Origin: Catellatospora tritici
GTDB taxonomy: Bacteria > Actinomycetota > Actinomycetes > Mycobacteriales > Micromonosporaceae
Direction: 5' to 3'
Assembly (NCBI RefSeq): GCF_019083965.1
Contig: NZ_JAHRCY010000002.1
Coordinates: 124,001-188,000, forward strand
DNA: 64,000 nucleotides
Shown here: positions 8,137-15,738 of the stretch, piece by piece
Layout of the letters: each line of letters starts with the position of its first letter
How positions within the stretch are numbered: position 1 is the first letter of the stretch
Made by a program: the position numbers and the translations under genes
The notes under the pieces: model-generated
Seen by the model: the letters and a program-made list of their open reading frames with translations, nothing else
Databases searched by the model: none
Told to the model about the DNA's origin: nothing

Positions 8137-8931
8137 ATGTCCGTAGAAGAGTCCACCCAGGAGAAGCCCAACACCGGCAGGATGTACGACTACTTCCTGC
8201 ACGGCAAGGACAACGGCCCGGTCGACCGGGCCGCCGGTGACGAGGTCATGCGTCTGTTCGGCGAGGACAACACCCGCGGGGTGGTGCGGGAGAACCGTGC
8301 CTTCCAGGGTCGGGTGGTCGCCCACCTCGTCGGCGAGTTGGGGATCACCCAGTTCATCGACGTGGGTTCGGCGCTGCCGACCGTGGACCACACGCACCAC
8401 GTCGCCGGGCGGATCAACCCGGACGTCCGCGTGCTCTACGCCGAGGCCGACGGCGAGGTCGTGACGATCGGGCAGCAGATCCTGGCCGACGAGGGCGCCC
8501 GCAACACGCGCCTGATCGAGGCGGACATGCGCAACCCGCTGGAGATCCTCGACCACCCCGACACCAAGTCGCTGATCGACTTCTCCAAGCCGGTGGCGGT
8601 GATGTTCATCGCCGCGCTGCACTGCATCGGCGACTTCAAGGTGGCCAAGGACATCGTCGCGGCGTTCGAGCAGCGGATGGCTCCCGGGTCGTACCTGGTG
8701 GTGTCGCACCTGTGCACCGATCAGGTGACGGCTGAGGAGCTGGCCAAGATGGACGAGGTGTACAAGAACGCCACGTTCCCGCTGGTCTACCGCAGTCTGG
8801 CGGACATCTCCGCGTTCTTCGATGGTTTCGAGCTGCAGTCGCCCGGACTGGTTCCGGTCGGCCGGTGGCGGCCCGGCGCCGAAGAGGGCGAGTCGATGAA
8901 GCGGATGTACGGCGGTTACGCGCGAAAGTAA
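8137..8931 (+). CDS. SAM-dependent methyltransferase, DUF574 / Methyltransf_19 family
   Basis: A 264-residue protein with hallmarks of the actinobacterial DUF574 family: N-terminal RMYDYFLHGKDNGPVDRAAG, the glycine-poor SAM loop FIDVGSALPTVDHTHHVA, then VLYAEADGEVV and ADMRNP, and the C-terminal SPGLVPVGRWRPG. These enzymes have a Rossmann methyltransferase fold; most lack a known substrate and several sit in secondary-metabolite loci. The ATG is set by an AAGGAGG site 4 bases upstream. A hairpin terminator follows at 8948, so the two NTF2-like genes and this gene look like one transcript. Confidence 0.92.
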   Translation: MSVEESTQEKPNTGRMYDYFLHGKDNGPVDRAAGDEVMRLFGEDNTRGVVRENRAFQGRVVAHLVGELGITQFIDVGSALPTVDHTHHVAGRINPDVRVLYAEADGEVVTIGQQILADEGARNTRLIEADMRNPLEILDHPDTKSLIDFSKPVAVMFIAALHCIGDFKVAKDIVAAFEQRMAPGSYLVVSHLCTDQVTAEELAKMDEVYKNATFPLVYRSLADISAFFDGFELQSPGLVPVGRWRPGAEEGESMKRMYGGYARK

Positions 8932-8947
8932 GGCGCGGCACCGATTC

Positions 8948-8980
8948 GGCCTGGACCCGGCATCGCGCCGGGCCCAGGCC
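8948..8980 (+). terminator. Hairpin terminator after methyltransferase
   Basis: GGCCTGGACCCGGC at 8948-8961 pairs with 8967-8980, with one mismatch in 14. It begins 17 bases past the stop codon. No T-tract follows. Confidence 0.7.
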
Positions 8981-9002
8981 GCGTCCATGTGGACAGATCA
9001 TC

Positions 9003-9030
9003 TTGTACCGGTATCATCCAGACGTATCTC
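9003..9030 (+). promoter_or_regulatory. Possible promoter of the PPOX gene
   Basis: TTGTAC (9003-9008) and TATCTC (9025-9030) are 16 bases apart, 46 bases before the ATG at 9076. The surrounding bases also form a loose inverted repeat (TGTACCGGTA near 9004 and TGCCGGTACA near 9042), which could bind a regulator. This rests on consensus matching only. Confidence 0.3.
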
Positions 9031-9075
9031 TCCGGGACTCGATGCCGGTACACCGCACAAAAGGGAGCGAGACGC

Positions 9076-9582
9076 ATGACCGTGAAGGTTCCTGTGGCCG
9101 AACTGCTGCTGCCCGGTTGGCAGGGCACGCCGGCGAAGTGGGGCGTGGTCGCCGACGCGCTGGCCAAGACCGACAAGTTCTGGCTCGCCACGCTGACGCC
9201 GAGCGGCCGCCCGCACGTGCGCCCGCTGTTCGCGGTGTGGGCCGACGGCGCGGTGCACTTCGCCTCCGCCCGAGACGCGGCCAAGAGCCGCAACCTGACC
9301 CAGGACGGGCGCAGCTCCATCACGGCGTCGTGCGACGGCTTCGACCTGGTCATCGAGGGCACGGCGACCGAGGTGACCGGCGCCGCCGGACTACAGCGGG
9401 TGGTGGACGCCTACCGGTCCAAGTACGGCTGGCAGGTCAGCGTGCGCGACGACGCCCTGCACGCCGACTACGCCGCCCCCACCGCGGGCAAGCCGCCGTA
9501 CGCGGCGTACCGGCTGGACCCGGTGACCGCCTTCGGCTTCCCGTCGGCCGAGGGCTTCACGCCGACCCGCTGGCGCTTCTGA
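9076..9582 (+). CDS. Pyridoxamine 5'-phosphate oxidase-family (PPOX) flavoprotein
   Basis: A 168-residue split-barrel protein: KTDKFWLATLTPSGRPHVRPLFAVW is the typical FMN- or F420-binding opening, followed by SARDAAKSRNLTQDGRSSIT and a C-terminal EGFTPTRWRF that matches the family's ending. Members reduce or oxidise small molecules with FMN or F420, or act as haem-degrading enzymes; the cofactor cannot be decided here. The ATG at 9076 follows a GGGAG site. It converges on the acyl-CoA-dehydrogenase-like gene. With the neighbours it may belong to a tailoring cassette, but it has its own promoter region. Confidence 0.85.
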   Translation: MTVKVPVAELLLPGWQGTPAKWGVVADALAKTDKFWLATLTPSGRPHVRPLFAVWADGAVHFASARDAAKSRNLTQDGRSSITASCDGFDLVIEGTATEVTGAAGLQRVVDAYRSKYGWQVSVRDDALHADYAAPTAGKPPYAAYRLDPVTAFGFPSAEGFTPTRWRF

Positions 9583-9596
9583 CCTGCTTGAACAAC

Positions 9597-9644
9597 GGCG
9601 CGGACGCCGTGGACCCGGGTGTACGGGTGCACTGCGTCCGCGCC
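9597..9644. terminator. Bidirectional terminator between convergent genes
   Basis: An 11-base perfect stem (GGCGCGGACGC at 9597-9607, complement at 9634-9644) encloses a 26-base loop with its own ACCCGGGT palindrome. It lies between the convergent stops at 9582 and 9657. Confidence 0.6.
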
Positions 9645-9656
9645 GCCCTGTGTCGC

Positions 9657-10841
9657 CTACAGGTACTGGGTGTTGGGCTCCAAGCCGCACAGCAGGCGGC
9701 CGTACAGCTCGATGTTGGTGTTCGGGTTCGTCAGCGCGTGGATGACGATGGTGTGCATGTCGCGCTGGATCCGCTGGATCGGCACGTCGTTGTAGATCGA
9801 AGAGCCGCCGCTGGCCATCGCGACCAGGTCCACCGCGTTCTTGGCCAGCTGCGCGATGCGGCCCATCTCCACCCGGGACTTGACCCGCTCGGCCTGCGAC
9901 CACGCCTCGTTGGTCACCACCTTGGTGTCGATCAGGTCGGCGAACCGCTGCGCCCGCGCCTCGGCCTCCTCGGTCAGCAGCGTCGCCTCACCCACCTGCA
10001 GGTGCGTGATCGGCGCCTCGGCCTGGCTGGCGTAGTCGGTGTAGGTGATGCCGCGTCCGGGCAGCCGGTCGAAGAAGCTCTCCAGGGCGTACTTGGCGGC
10101 GCCCAGCGTCTGCCCAGCCGTGGCGGCCGTCGAGGTGACCAGCATCGGCACCTGGTAGATCGCCTTCTGCGCGTTCACCTTCGACTTGCACTGGTCCGTG
10201 AAGAACTCGTACGTCGGGATGATCCGCTCGCTGGGCACGAACACGTCCTTGGCCAGCGTGGTCACGCTGCCCGAGCCGCGCAGGCCCAGGGTGTGCCAGT
10301 CGTCGAGGGTCTCCAGCTGGTGCACCGGCACCAGTGCGGTGATCGGCCCGTTCGCCGCCTCCGGCCCGTCGGGCATCGCGGCGATGAACTTCCAGTGGCT
10401 GTGCAGCACGCCGCTGTTGAAGCGCCAGCTGCCGTTGAGCTTGTAGCCGCCGGGGACCTTGACGGCCGAACCCGAGGCCGCGAGCGTGCCCGACACCCGG
10501 ACGTTGGGCGTGGCGAACACCTCGTCGAGCACGTCGTCCGGGAACAGGCCCGCGATCCAGTTGATCAACGACCACACCGAGAAGACGAAGGCGGCCGAAC
10601 CGTCGCCGCGGGCGATCTCGGCGTGCACGTCGATCAGGGTGCGCGCGTCGCTCTCATACCCGCCGTACTGGGCGGGGATGCGCATGTTGAGCAGGCCGGA
10701 GGCCTCGAACGCCTCGATCACCTCCTCCGGCAGGCGCCGGTGCTCTTCGATCCAGAGCGCCTTGGACCGCAGCAGCGGCACCAGTTCCGAGGCGCGACGG
10801 ACAAGTTCCTCCCGTTGCGGCACCTTCGCGTCCAACACCAT
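9657..10841 (-). CDS. Acyl-CoA dehydrogenase-like flavoenzyme (probable flavin-dependent monooxygenase)
   Basis: A 394-residue protein with the acyl-CoA dehydrogenase fold: an N-terminal helical domain (RLPEEVIEAFEASGLLNMRIPAQYGG), a central beta domain (GGYKLNGSWRFNSGVLHSHW) and a C-terminal four-helix domain. The middle segment SGVLHSHWKFIAA and the QIARDMHT-like ending (QRIQRDMHTIVIHALTNPN) resemble group D monooxygenases such as HsaA, DszC and polyketide hydroxylases more than true dehydrogenases. I therefore infer hydroxylation or N-oxidation with reduced FMN supplied by a partner reductase; the PPOX protein next door is a possible but unproven partner. It is transcribed divergently from the exporter gene. 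Confidence 0.85.
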   Translation of the reverse strand: MVLDAKVPQREELVRRASELVPLLRSKALWIEEHRRLPEEVIEAFEASGLLNMRIPAQYGGYESDARTLIDVHAEIARGDGSAAFVFSVWSLINWIAGLFPDDVLDEVFATPNVRVSGTLAASGSAVKVPGGYKLNGSWRFNSGVLHSHWKFIAAMPDGPEAANGPITALVPVHQLETLDDWHTLGLRGSGSVTTLAKDVFVPSERIIPTYEFFTDQCKSKVNAQKAIYQVPMLVTSTAATAGQTLGAAKYALESFFDRLPGRGITYTDYASQAEAPITHLQVGEATLLTEEAEARAQRFADLIDTKVVTNEAWSQAERVKSRVEMGRIAQLAKNAVDLVAMASGGSSIYNDVPIQRIQRDMHTIVIHALTNPNTNIELYGRLLCGLEPNTQYL

Positions 10842-11119
10842 GTCCTCCTGGGGTTACGGCAGCCGGTCGTGCGCCCTCGCGCGGCCACGGAGGTGCTGGT
10901 CAGGCGGCGTGTCCGCGACGGAACGCAGCCCTGTGCGGCCACGTGCGCACCCCGCGAGCATGCGCTGCGCGCGCTGGGCCGGGCACCTCTCAGCGTGCGC
11001 TGCTGACCCGGTCGCGTGACCGGTCCCGGATCACCGATGAGTTTCGCGCGCGGCGCTGGTCTGTACCTGTGACCGATCGGGGCCGTACCGCCCCGACAGC
11101 CAGAGACGGAGTTGTAGAC
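10842..11119. other. Divergent regulatory region between flavoenzyme and exporter genes
   Basis: This 278-base gap has no convincing gene. It contains two direct copies of GTGACCG at 11016 and 11069, a small hairpin (CGGGGC at 11078-11083 pairing with 11090-11095) and the leader ORF that starts at 11120. Promoters for both directions must lie here, but I see no strong -35/-10 match. Confidence 0.5.
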
Positions 11120-11170
11120 ATGTCGGATCTACTGGACCGGACCACCCGGGGGTGTTCCCATGAGTACTGA
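11120..11170 (+). CDS. Possible 16-residue leader peptide overlapping the exporter start
   Basis: ATG at 11120, preceded by ACGGAG, opens a 16-codon frame (MSDLLDRTTRGCSHEY) that stops at 11168-11170, 8 bases inside the exporter gene. The overlap would let ribosomes that finish the leader re-initiate at the exporter ATG (11160). Short leaders upstream of drug exporters often mediate induction by translation inhibitors. There is no independent evidence that it is translated. Confidence 0.4.
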   Translation: MSDLLDRTTRGCSHEY

Positions 11171-12617
11171 GACCCTATCGACTGGACGTCCCGTGCGACC
11201 GGGTTGGGCGCTGGGTCTGGTCTCGATCGGCGCGTTCCTGATCTCCCTGGACGTGATGGTGGTAGCAACGGCGCTGCCGACCATCCGCCTCCAGCTTGAC
11301 GCGAGCCTGACCGACCTCGAATGGACGGTGAACGCCTACAACCTGGCCTTCGCCTGCCTGATGCTGACCGGCTCGGCCCTCGGCGACCGATTCGGCCGCC
11401 GCCGGATGTACGTGTTCGGCCTGGTGCTGTTCGTCGCCGCCTCGGTGGTGGCGGCACTGTCCGGCAACGTGGAGGTGCTGCTGCTGGCCCGCGTGGTGCA
11501 GGGCATCGCCGCCGCGATCGCGCTGCCGCTGAGCCTGGCGCTGCTGTCCGACCACTTCCCGCCGGAGAAGCGGGGCATGGCGATGGGCATCTGGGGCGGC
11601 GTCTCCGGTCTGGCCATCGCGGCCGGCCCGGTCGTCGGCGGTGCCATCACCCAGGGCCTGTCCTGGCAGTGGATCTTCTGGCTGAACGTGCCGTTCGGCC
11701 TGGTCGCGGCCGTGCTGTCCACGGTGAAGCTGCGGGAGAGCCACGGGCCGCGCCCGAAGCTCGACATCCCTGGCCTCCTCCTGGTCTCGGCGGGTCTGTT
11801 CGCCCTGACCTGGGCGGCCGTCCGGGCGCCGGAGGCGGGCTGGGGCAGCGGCGAGGTCATCGGCTCGCTGGTGGTCGGCGTGCTGCTCGTGATCGGCTTC
11901 CTCATCTGGGAGGGTCGCGCGCCCTACCCGATGCTTCCGCTGGAGTACTTCCGCAGCCGCGGTTTCACCACCGCCAACCTGGTCGCGTTCTTCCAGCACT
12001 TCTCGCTGATCGGTTCGCTGTTCTTCATGGCGCAGATGTTCCAGACCGGTCTGGGCAACGACCCGCTCGGCACCGGCCTGCGCCTGCTGGTGTGGACCGC
12101 CATGCCGATGCTGGTGGCGCCCATCGCGGGCGGCATGTCCGACAAGCTGGGCAACCGGCCGTTCATGGTCGGCGGCATGCTGCTGCAGGCGATCGGCCTC
12201 GGCTGGGTGGCCGCGGTCTCCGAGCCCGGCGTCGGATACGGCAGCCTGGTCCTGCCGCTGATCCTGGCCGGTATCGGCATCTCGATGTGCTTCCCGACCG
12301 TGGCCAACTCGGTGATGGGTTCGGTGCCGCCGGAGGACGTCAGCGTCGCGGCCGGGGCCAACAACTCCCTCAAGGAGGTCGGCGGCGTCTTCGGTGTGGC
12401 GCTGCTCGCGGTGGTCTTCGCGGCCAACGGCAGCTACGACAGCCCCGCCCAGGCCATCAGCGGCATCTCGGCGGCGCTCTACCTGGCCGCCGGGGCCTCG
12501 GCGGTCGGTGTCATCGCGGCCCTGTTCTCGCCGGGCAAGCCGCGTCCGGCCGCCGCCCCCGCGGCAGCGCCGGTGCAGACGAAGGTGCAGGAAGAGGTCG
12601 GCGCAGAAGTCGGCTGA
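11160..12617 (+). CDS. MFS exporter, DHA2 family (EmrB/QacA type, 14 TM)
   Basis: A 485-residue membrane protein with 14 predicted segments, the size of drug:H+ antiporter family 2. Motif A is GDRFGRRRMYVFGLVLF, motif C is SGLAIAAGPVVGGAI, and motif D1 near the start is LDVMVVATALPTI. The polar tail is Ala/Pro-rich. The family exports drugs, dyes or endogenous antibiotics by proton antiport. Its position beside tailoring-type enzymes suggests self-resistance or product export, which is inference. The weak ribosome site (GGGGGTG) and the overlapping leader ORF suggest translational control. A strong terminator follows at 12632. Confidence 0.92.
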   Translation: MSTETLSTGRPVRPGWALGLVSIGAFLISLDVMVVATALPTIRLQLDASLTDLEWTVNAYNLAFACLMLTGSALGDRFGRRRMYVFGLVLFVAASVVAALSGNVEVLLLARVVQGIAAAIALPLSLALLSDHFPPEKRGMAMGIWGGVSGLAIAAGPVVGGAITQGLSWQWIFWLNVPFGLVAAVLSTVKLRESHGPRPKLDIPGLLLVSAGLFALTWAAVRAPEAGWGSGEVIGSLVVGVLLVIGFLIWEGRAPYPMLPLEYFRSRGFTTANLVAFFQHFSLIGSLFFMAQMFQTGLGNDPLGTGLRLLVWTAMPMLVAPIAGGMSDKLGNRPFMVGGMLLQAIGLGWVAAVSEPGVGYGSLVLPLILAGIGISMCFPTVANSVMGSVPPEDVSVAAGANNSLKEVGGVFGVALLAVVFAANGSYDSPAQAISGISAALYLAAGASAVGVIAALFSPGKPRPAAAPAAAPVQTKVQEEVGAEVG

Positions 12618-12631
12618 CCCGGCATCACCCA

Positions 12632-12670
12632 CGCCGGTGTGGCGGACGCTCCCCGTCCGCCACACCGGCG
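12632..12670 (+). terminator. Strong hairpin terminator after the exporter
   Basis: A perfect 17-base stem (CGCCGGTGTGGCGGACG at 12632-12648, complement at 12654-12670) with a 5-base loop, 14 bases after the stop codon. Confidence 0.85.
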
Positions 12671-12743
12671 TCTCCGTGCGCCAGACCTGAGCGCGTCCGG
12701 GCCATGCGCGTCACGCGCGTCTGGGCGCGTGTGCGTTGGCGCC

Positions 12744-12805
12744 TGCAGTTTCGGGGAAACTGCACGAATCTTGGCCCGGATACCTGCAGTTTCCCCGAAA
12801 CTGCA
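12744..12805. repeat. Family A inverted repeat, copy 2
   Basis: Arms TGCAGTTTCGGGGAAACTGCA (12744-12764, shown as two parts of one 21-base arm) and 12785-12805 are exact reverse complements around a 20-base loop with AATCTTGG. Each arm is also nearly self-palindromic, so a cruciform of two small hairpins is an alternative fold. Confidence 0.85.
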
Positions 12806-12826
12806 CGACCCCGCGCCCCGCGCCCC

Positions 12827-12875
12827 GCGGCACGCGGCACGCGGCACGCGGCACGCGGCACGCGGCGCGCGGCAC
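12827..12875. repeat. GCGGCAC heptamer tandem repeat (7 copies)
   Basis: Seven consecutive heptamers; the sixth is GCGGCGC and the rest are identical. They lie in the non-coding gap between the family A element and the TIGR03086 gene. The tract is a likely slippage-prone minisatellite. Confidence 0.85.
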
Positions 12876-12952
12876 GCGCCGCGCGAGGTGGCGCGTCGCG
12901 CCCGACGGGTGGCGTGGGTCAGGGGTGACGGCCGGTCAGGTGTGGCGGATGG

Positions 12953-13543
12953 TCAGCTCGGGGTGCGGCCCAGGAACGCGACCAGCCGGTCGCTCGGACT
13001 GGCGGTGGGCACCACGGCGACCGGTCGGGCGAACATCGGATGCCGAGTGGCGTCGGTGATGACCAGGTAGGAGACGTCCAGCAGTTCGGTGGCCAGCAGC
13101 GGCGGGATCTGGCTGCGTTGGCCGCGCGCCTGTGCGATGTCCCAGCCGTGGGCGGCGATCTCGATCGCCCCGGCGCCCATGGAGATGTCGGCCGCCAGCG
13201 ACCGGTCGAGGACGGTGACGACCTGGTTCCGGTCGCTCCTGGCGCACAGCGCGGTGAGCAGCAGCCCGGCCCGGTCCCGCAGCACAGCCCCGAGATCCTG
13301 GGGCGCCGGGTCCGGGTCGACCGGCCCGGCGTCCACGGACCCGTTGGTCACGCATTGGTGCAGCACCGACAGTGAGTCGTTGGTGTGCTGCAGCAGCGCG
13401 CAGAGATCCCAGGCCGGGCACGGCGTCGGCAGCGTCAGCTCGTCCGCCGAGAGGGTCTGCACCGTGCTCAGGGTGTAGCCGATCGCCCGTTCCAGCAGGC
13501 TGGCGCCGTCGGCGAACAGCCCGGCGCCGGCCAGTGCGGTCAT
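12953..13543 (-). CDS. TIGR03086-family metal-binding protein (mycothiol-dependent maleylpyruvate isomerase N-terminal-like)
   Basis: A 196-residue DinB-superfamily protein with the family opening FADGASLLERAIGYTLSTVQTLS, PTPCPAWDLCALLQHTNDSL (metal-ligand His in a WDL-ALLQH context) and the internal AAHGWDIAQARGQ. Such four-helix proteins bind a divalent metal; some use mycothiol, the actinobacterial thiol. The ATG overlaps the stop of the upstream sigma factor gene by 4 bases (13540-13543), so the two are translationally coupled. The pairing of an ECF sigma factor with this family suggests a shared stress or detoxification role, with the sigma factor probably encoded first in the transcript. 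Confidence 0.85.
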   Translation of the reverse strand: MTALAGAGLFADGASLLERAIGYTLSTVQTLSADELTLPTPCPAWDLCALLQHTNDSLSVLHQCVTNGSVDAGPVDPDPAPQDLGAVLRDRAGLLLTALCARSDRNQVVTVLDRSLAADISMGAGAIEIAAHGWDIAQARGQRSQIPPLLATELLDVSYLVITDATRHPMFARPVAVVPTASPSDRLVAFLGRTPS

Positions 13544-14532
13544 CGGGACGGCAGCGGCGAGGCCGCCGGGTGCACCGGCGGCAGACCGAACAGCTCGAAC
13601 AGGTCCGGATCCTCGTAGGACAGGATGCGGGAGATGGCGCCTCGGGTGATGGTGAGCACCTTGATCGAGCCCGCCCGGTGCACCCCGTCCGCGCCGCGCA
13701 GGTACGCGCCGAAAGCGGGCTGCCCGTTGGCACGGGTCGGCACGAGCAGGTTGTCGCCCGGATCGGACGGGCACTGCGCCTTGAGGAACCGTCCGATGAG
13801 GTCGCGGCCGAACAGCCAGCTGGCGAACGGCGGCATCTCCCACACCGCGTCCTCGGTGAGCAGGCCGACCAGCGCGGCGGTGTCGGCGTTCTCGACCGCG
13901 GCGACATAGCGGTCGAGCAGCGCGCGCTGGCCGGGCACGTCCACGACCTCGTCCTCGGCCGGGGCGACCAGTTCGAGTTGGGCACGGGCCCGCTGCAGTG
14001 CGCTGTTCACCGCGGCGGTGGTGGTGCCCAGCAGCTCGGCGACCTCGGCTGCCCGCCATTGCAGCACGTCGCGCAGGATGAGCACGGCGCATTGGCGGGG
14101 TGGCAGGTGCTGCAGGGCGGCGACCAGGGCCAGCCGGGTGGTGTGCCGGGAGACCACGATGGCGGCCGGATCGTCGGAACCCGCACCGAACAGGCTGTCC
14201 GGTGCGGGTTGCAGCCAGGGCACCTCCGGCAGGGCCGCCGGGACCGGCAGGTGCGGGTCCGCCACCGGGGCGCCGAGTCCCGACGGCAGGGCCCGCCGGT
14301 CTCGGCTCTCCCGGGCGGTCAGGCAGGCGTTGGTGGCGATCCGGTAGAGCCAGGTCCGCAGCGACGACCGTCCCTCGAACGCGTCATAGGACCGCCAGGC
14401 GCGCAGGTAGGTCTCCTGCACCAGGTCCTCGGCGTCGTGGACGGATCCGAGCATCCGGTAGCAGTGCGCCAGCAGTTCCGTCCGGAACGGGCCGGTGAGC
14501 CGTTCGAAGTCGTCGTTGTCGGACATGCCCAT
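13540..14532 (-). CDS. ECF RNA polymerase sigma factor with C-terminal NTF2-like domain (SigG/SigX5-like)
   Basis: A 330-residue protein. Region 2 is in about residues 10-80 (RTELLAHCYRMLGSVHDAEDLVQETYLRAWRSY), region 4 in about 140-195 (LQHLPPRQCAVLILRDVLQWRAAEVAELLG, then ALQRARAQL). A SnoaL/NTF2-like domain of about 125 residues follows (LLDRYVAAVENADTAALVGLLTEDAVWEMPP). This layout is that of the TIGR02960/SigG group, which has no classical anti-sigma gene; the tail is thought to control activity. It heads the pair with the TIGR03086 gene. The start is at 14532; an internal ATG at 14526 is equally possible. Confidence 0.9.
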   Translation of the reverse strand: MGMSDNDDFERLTGPFRTELLAHCYRMLGSVHDAEDLVQETYLRAWRSYDAFEGRSSLRTWLYRIATNACLTARESRDRRALPSGLGAPVADPHLPVPAALPEVPWLQPAPDSLFGAGSDDPAAIVVSRHTTRLALVAALQHLPPRQCAVLILRDVLQWRAAEVAELLGTTTAAVNSALQRARAQLELVAPAEDEVVDVPGQRALLDRYVAAVENADTAALVGLLTEDAVWEMPPFASWLFGRDLIGRFLKAQCPSDPGDNLLVPTRANGQPAFGAYLRGADGVHRAGSIKVLTITRGAISRILSYEDPDLFELFGLPPVHPAASPLPSR

Positions 14533-14571
14533 CCTTCGCCCCGTTGGTAGACGCCTGTCCCGAGCGTACCC

Positions 14572-15738
14572 TCAGCCCTGCTCCAGCCGACGCCGGAAGG
14601 CACGCACGTCATCGATGAAGAGATCAGGTTCCTCCAGCGCGGCGAAGTGGCCGCCGCGGTCGTACTCGCTCCAGTACGTCAGCGTCGGGAACGACCGCTC
14701 GGCGAAGCGGCGCACCGGCTTGAACACCTGGCCGGGGTAGGTCGCCACTCCGAGTGGCACCGTGAACGGCGGCATCAGGTCGTAGCGCCCGGCGTTGGCC
14801 GAGATCGGCAGGTTGTCGGCGATCTCGTAGTAGAGCTGGCCGGACGCGCCCGCGGTGGCAGTCAGCCAGAAGATCGAGACGATGGTCAGGATCCGGTCGC
14901 GGTCGACAGCGTCCTCGGGCGCCTTCGGCGCCTCGGCCCAGTCCTTGAACTTCTCGACGACCCAGGCCAGCTGACCGACGGGCGAGTCGTTGAGCCCGTA
15001 CGCCACCGAGTGCGGTCGGGTCGACTGGAGCTTCATCGAACCCGACAGGTCCTTCACGAACCGCGCCGAGCGTTCGATGCGCGCCTGGTCCTCCTCGCTC
15101 AGATCCACCAGGTCACTCTCGTCGAGCGGCACCGTGATCATCGTGTTCAGGTGTACGCCCGCGAGGTGCTCGGCGTCGGCCCAGCCGAGTGCCAGCGAGA
15201 GCGCGGCACCGAAGTCGCCGCCCTGGGCGATGTACCGGTCGTAGCCCAGGCGGTGCATCAGCTCGGCCCAGGCCTTCGCCATCCGGCGCATGTTCCAGCC
15301 GCCGTCAGCCGCCGGACCGGAGAAGCCGTAGCCCGGCATCGAGGGGATGACCAGGTGGAATGCGTCGGCCGGGTCGCCGCCGTGGGCACGCGGGTCGGTC
15401 AGCGGCCCGATGATCTCGTAGAACTCCACCACCGAGCCCGGCCAGCCATGCGTGATGATCATCGGCGTCGCGTCCGGCTCGGGCGAGCGCACGTGCAGGA
15501 AGTGGATGTTCGCCCCGTCGATCGTGGTGGTGAACTGGGGGTACGAGTTCAGCTCCGCCTCCGCCGCGCGCCAGTCGTAGCCGTCGCGCCAGTACTCGGC
15601 GAGCTCCTTGAGGTAGTCCAGCGGCACACCGCGCTCCCAGCCCGCCTCGGGCAGCCCGACGGGCCAGCGGGTGTCGGCGAGCCGGCGGCGGAGGTCGTCC
15701 AGAGCAGACTGGGGGATGTCGACACGGAACGGTTGCAT
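14572..15738 (-). CDS. Epoxide hydrolase (EHN domain + alpha/beta hydrolase)
   Basis: A 388-residue protein that opens with the epoxide hydrolase N-terminal domain ([20 protein letters not shown], then [27 protein letters not shown]). The hydrolase core shows the oxyanion motif THGWPGS, the nucleophile elbow [11 protein letters not shown] with Asp, and the C-terminal catalytic His in [12 protein letters not shown]. It should open epoxides to diols through an ester intermediate. The ATG is the natural family start. The frame of the upstream GGDEF-EAL gene runs without a stop about 430 bases into this gene on the same strand; see the findings. No terminator separates the two. Confidence 0.92.
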   Translation of the reverse strand: MQPFRVDIPQSALDDLRRRLADTRWPVGLPEAGWERGVPLDYLKELAEYWRDGYDWRAAEAELNSYPQFTTTIDGANIHFLHVRSPEPDATPMIITHGWPGSVVEFYEIIGPLTDPRAHGGDPADAFHLVIPSMPGYGFSGPAADGGWNMRRMAKAWAELMHRLGYDRYIAQGGDFGAALSLALGWADAEHLAGVHLNTMITVPLDESDLVDLSEEDQARIERSARFVKDLSGSMKLQSTRPHSVAYGLNDSPVGQLAWVVEKFKDWAEAPKAPEDAVDRDRILTIVSIFWLTATAGASGQLYYEIADNLPISANAGRYDLMPPFTVPLGVATYPGQVFKPVRRFAERSFPTLTYWSEYDRGGHFAALEEPDLFIDDVRAFRRRLEQG

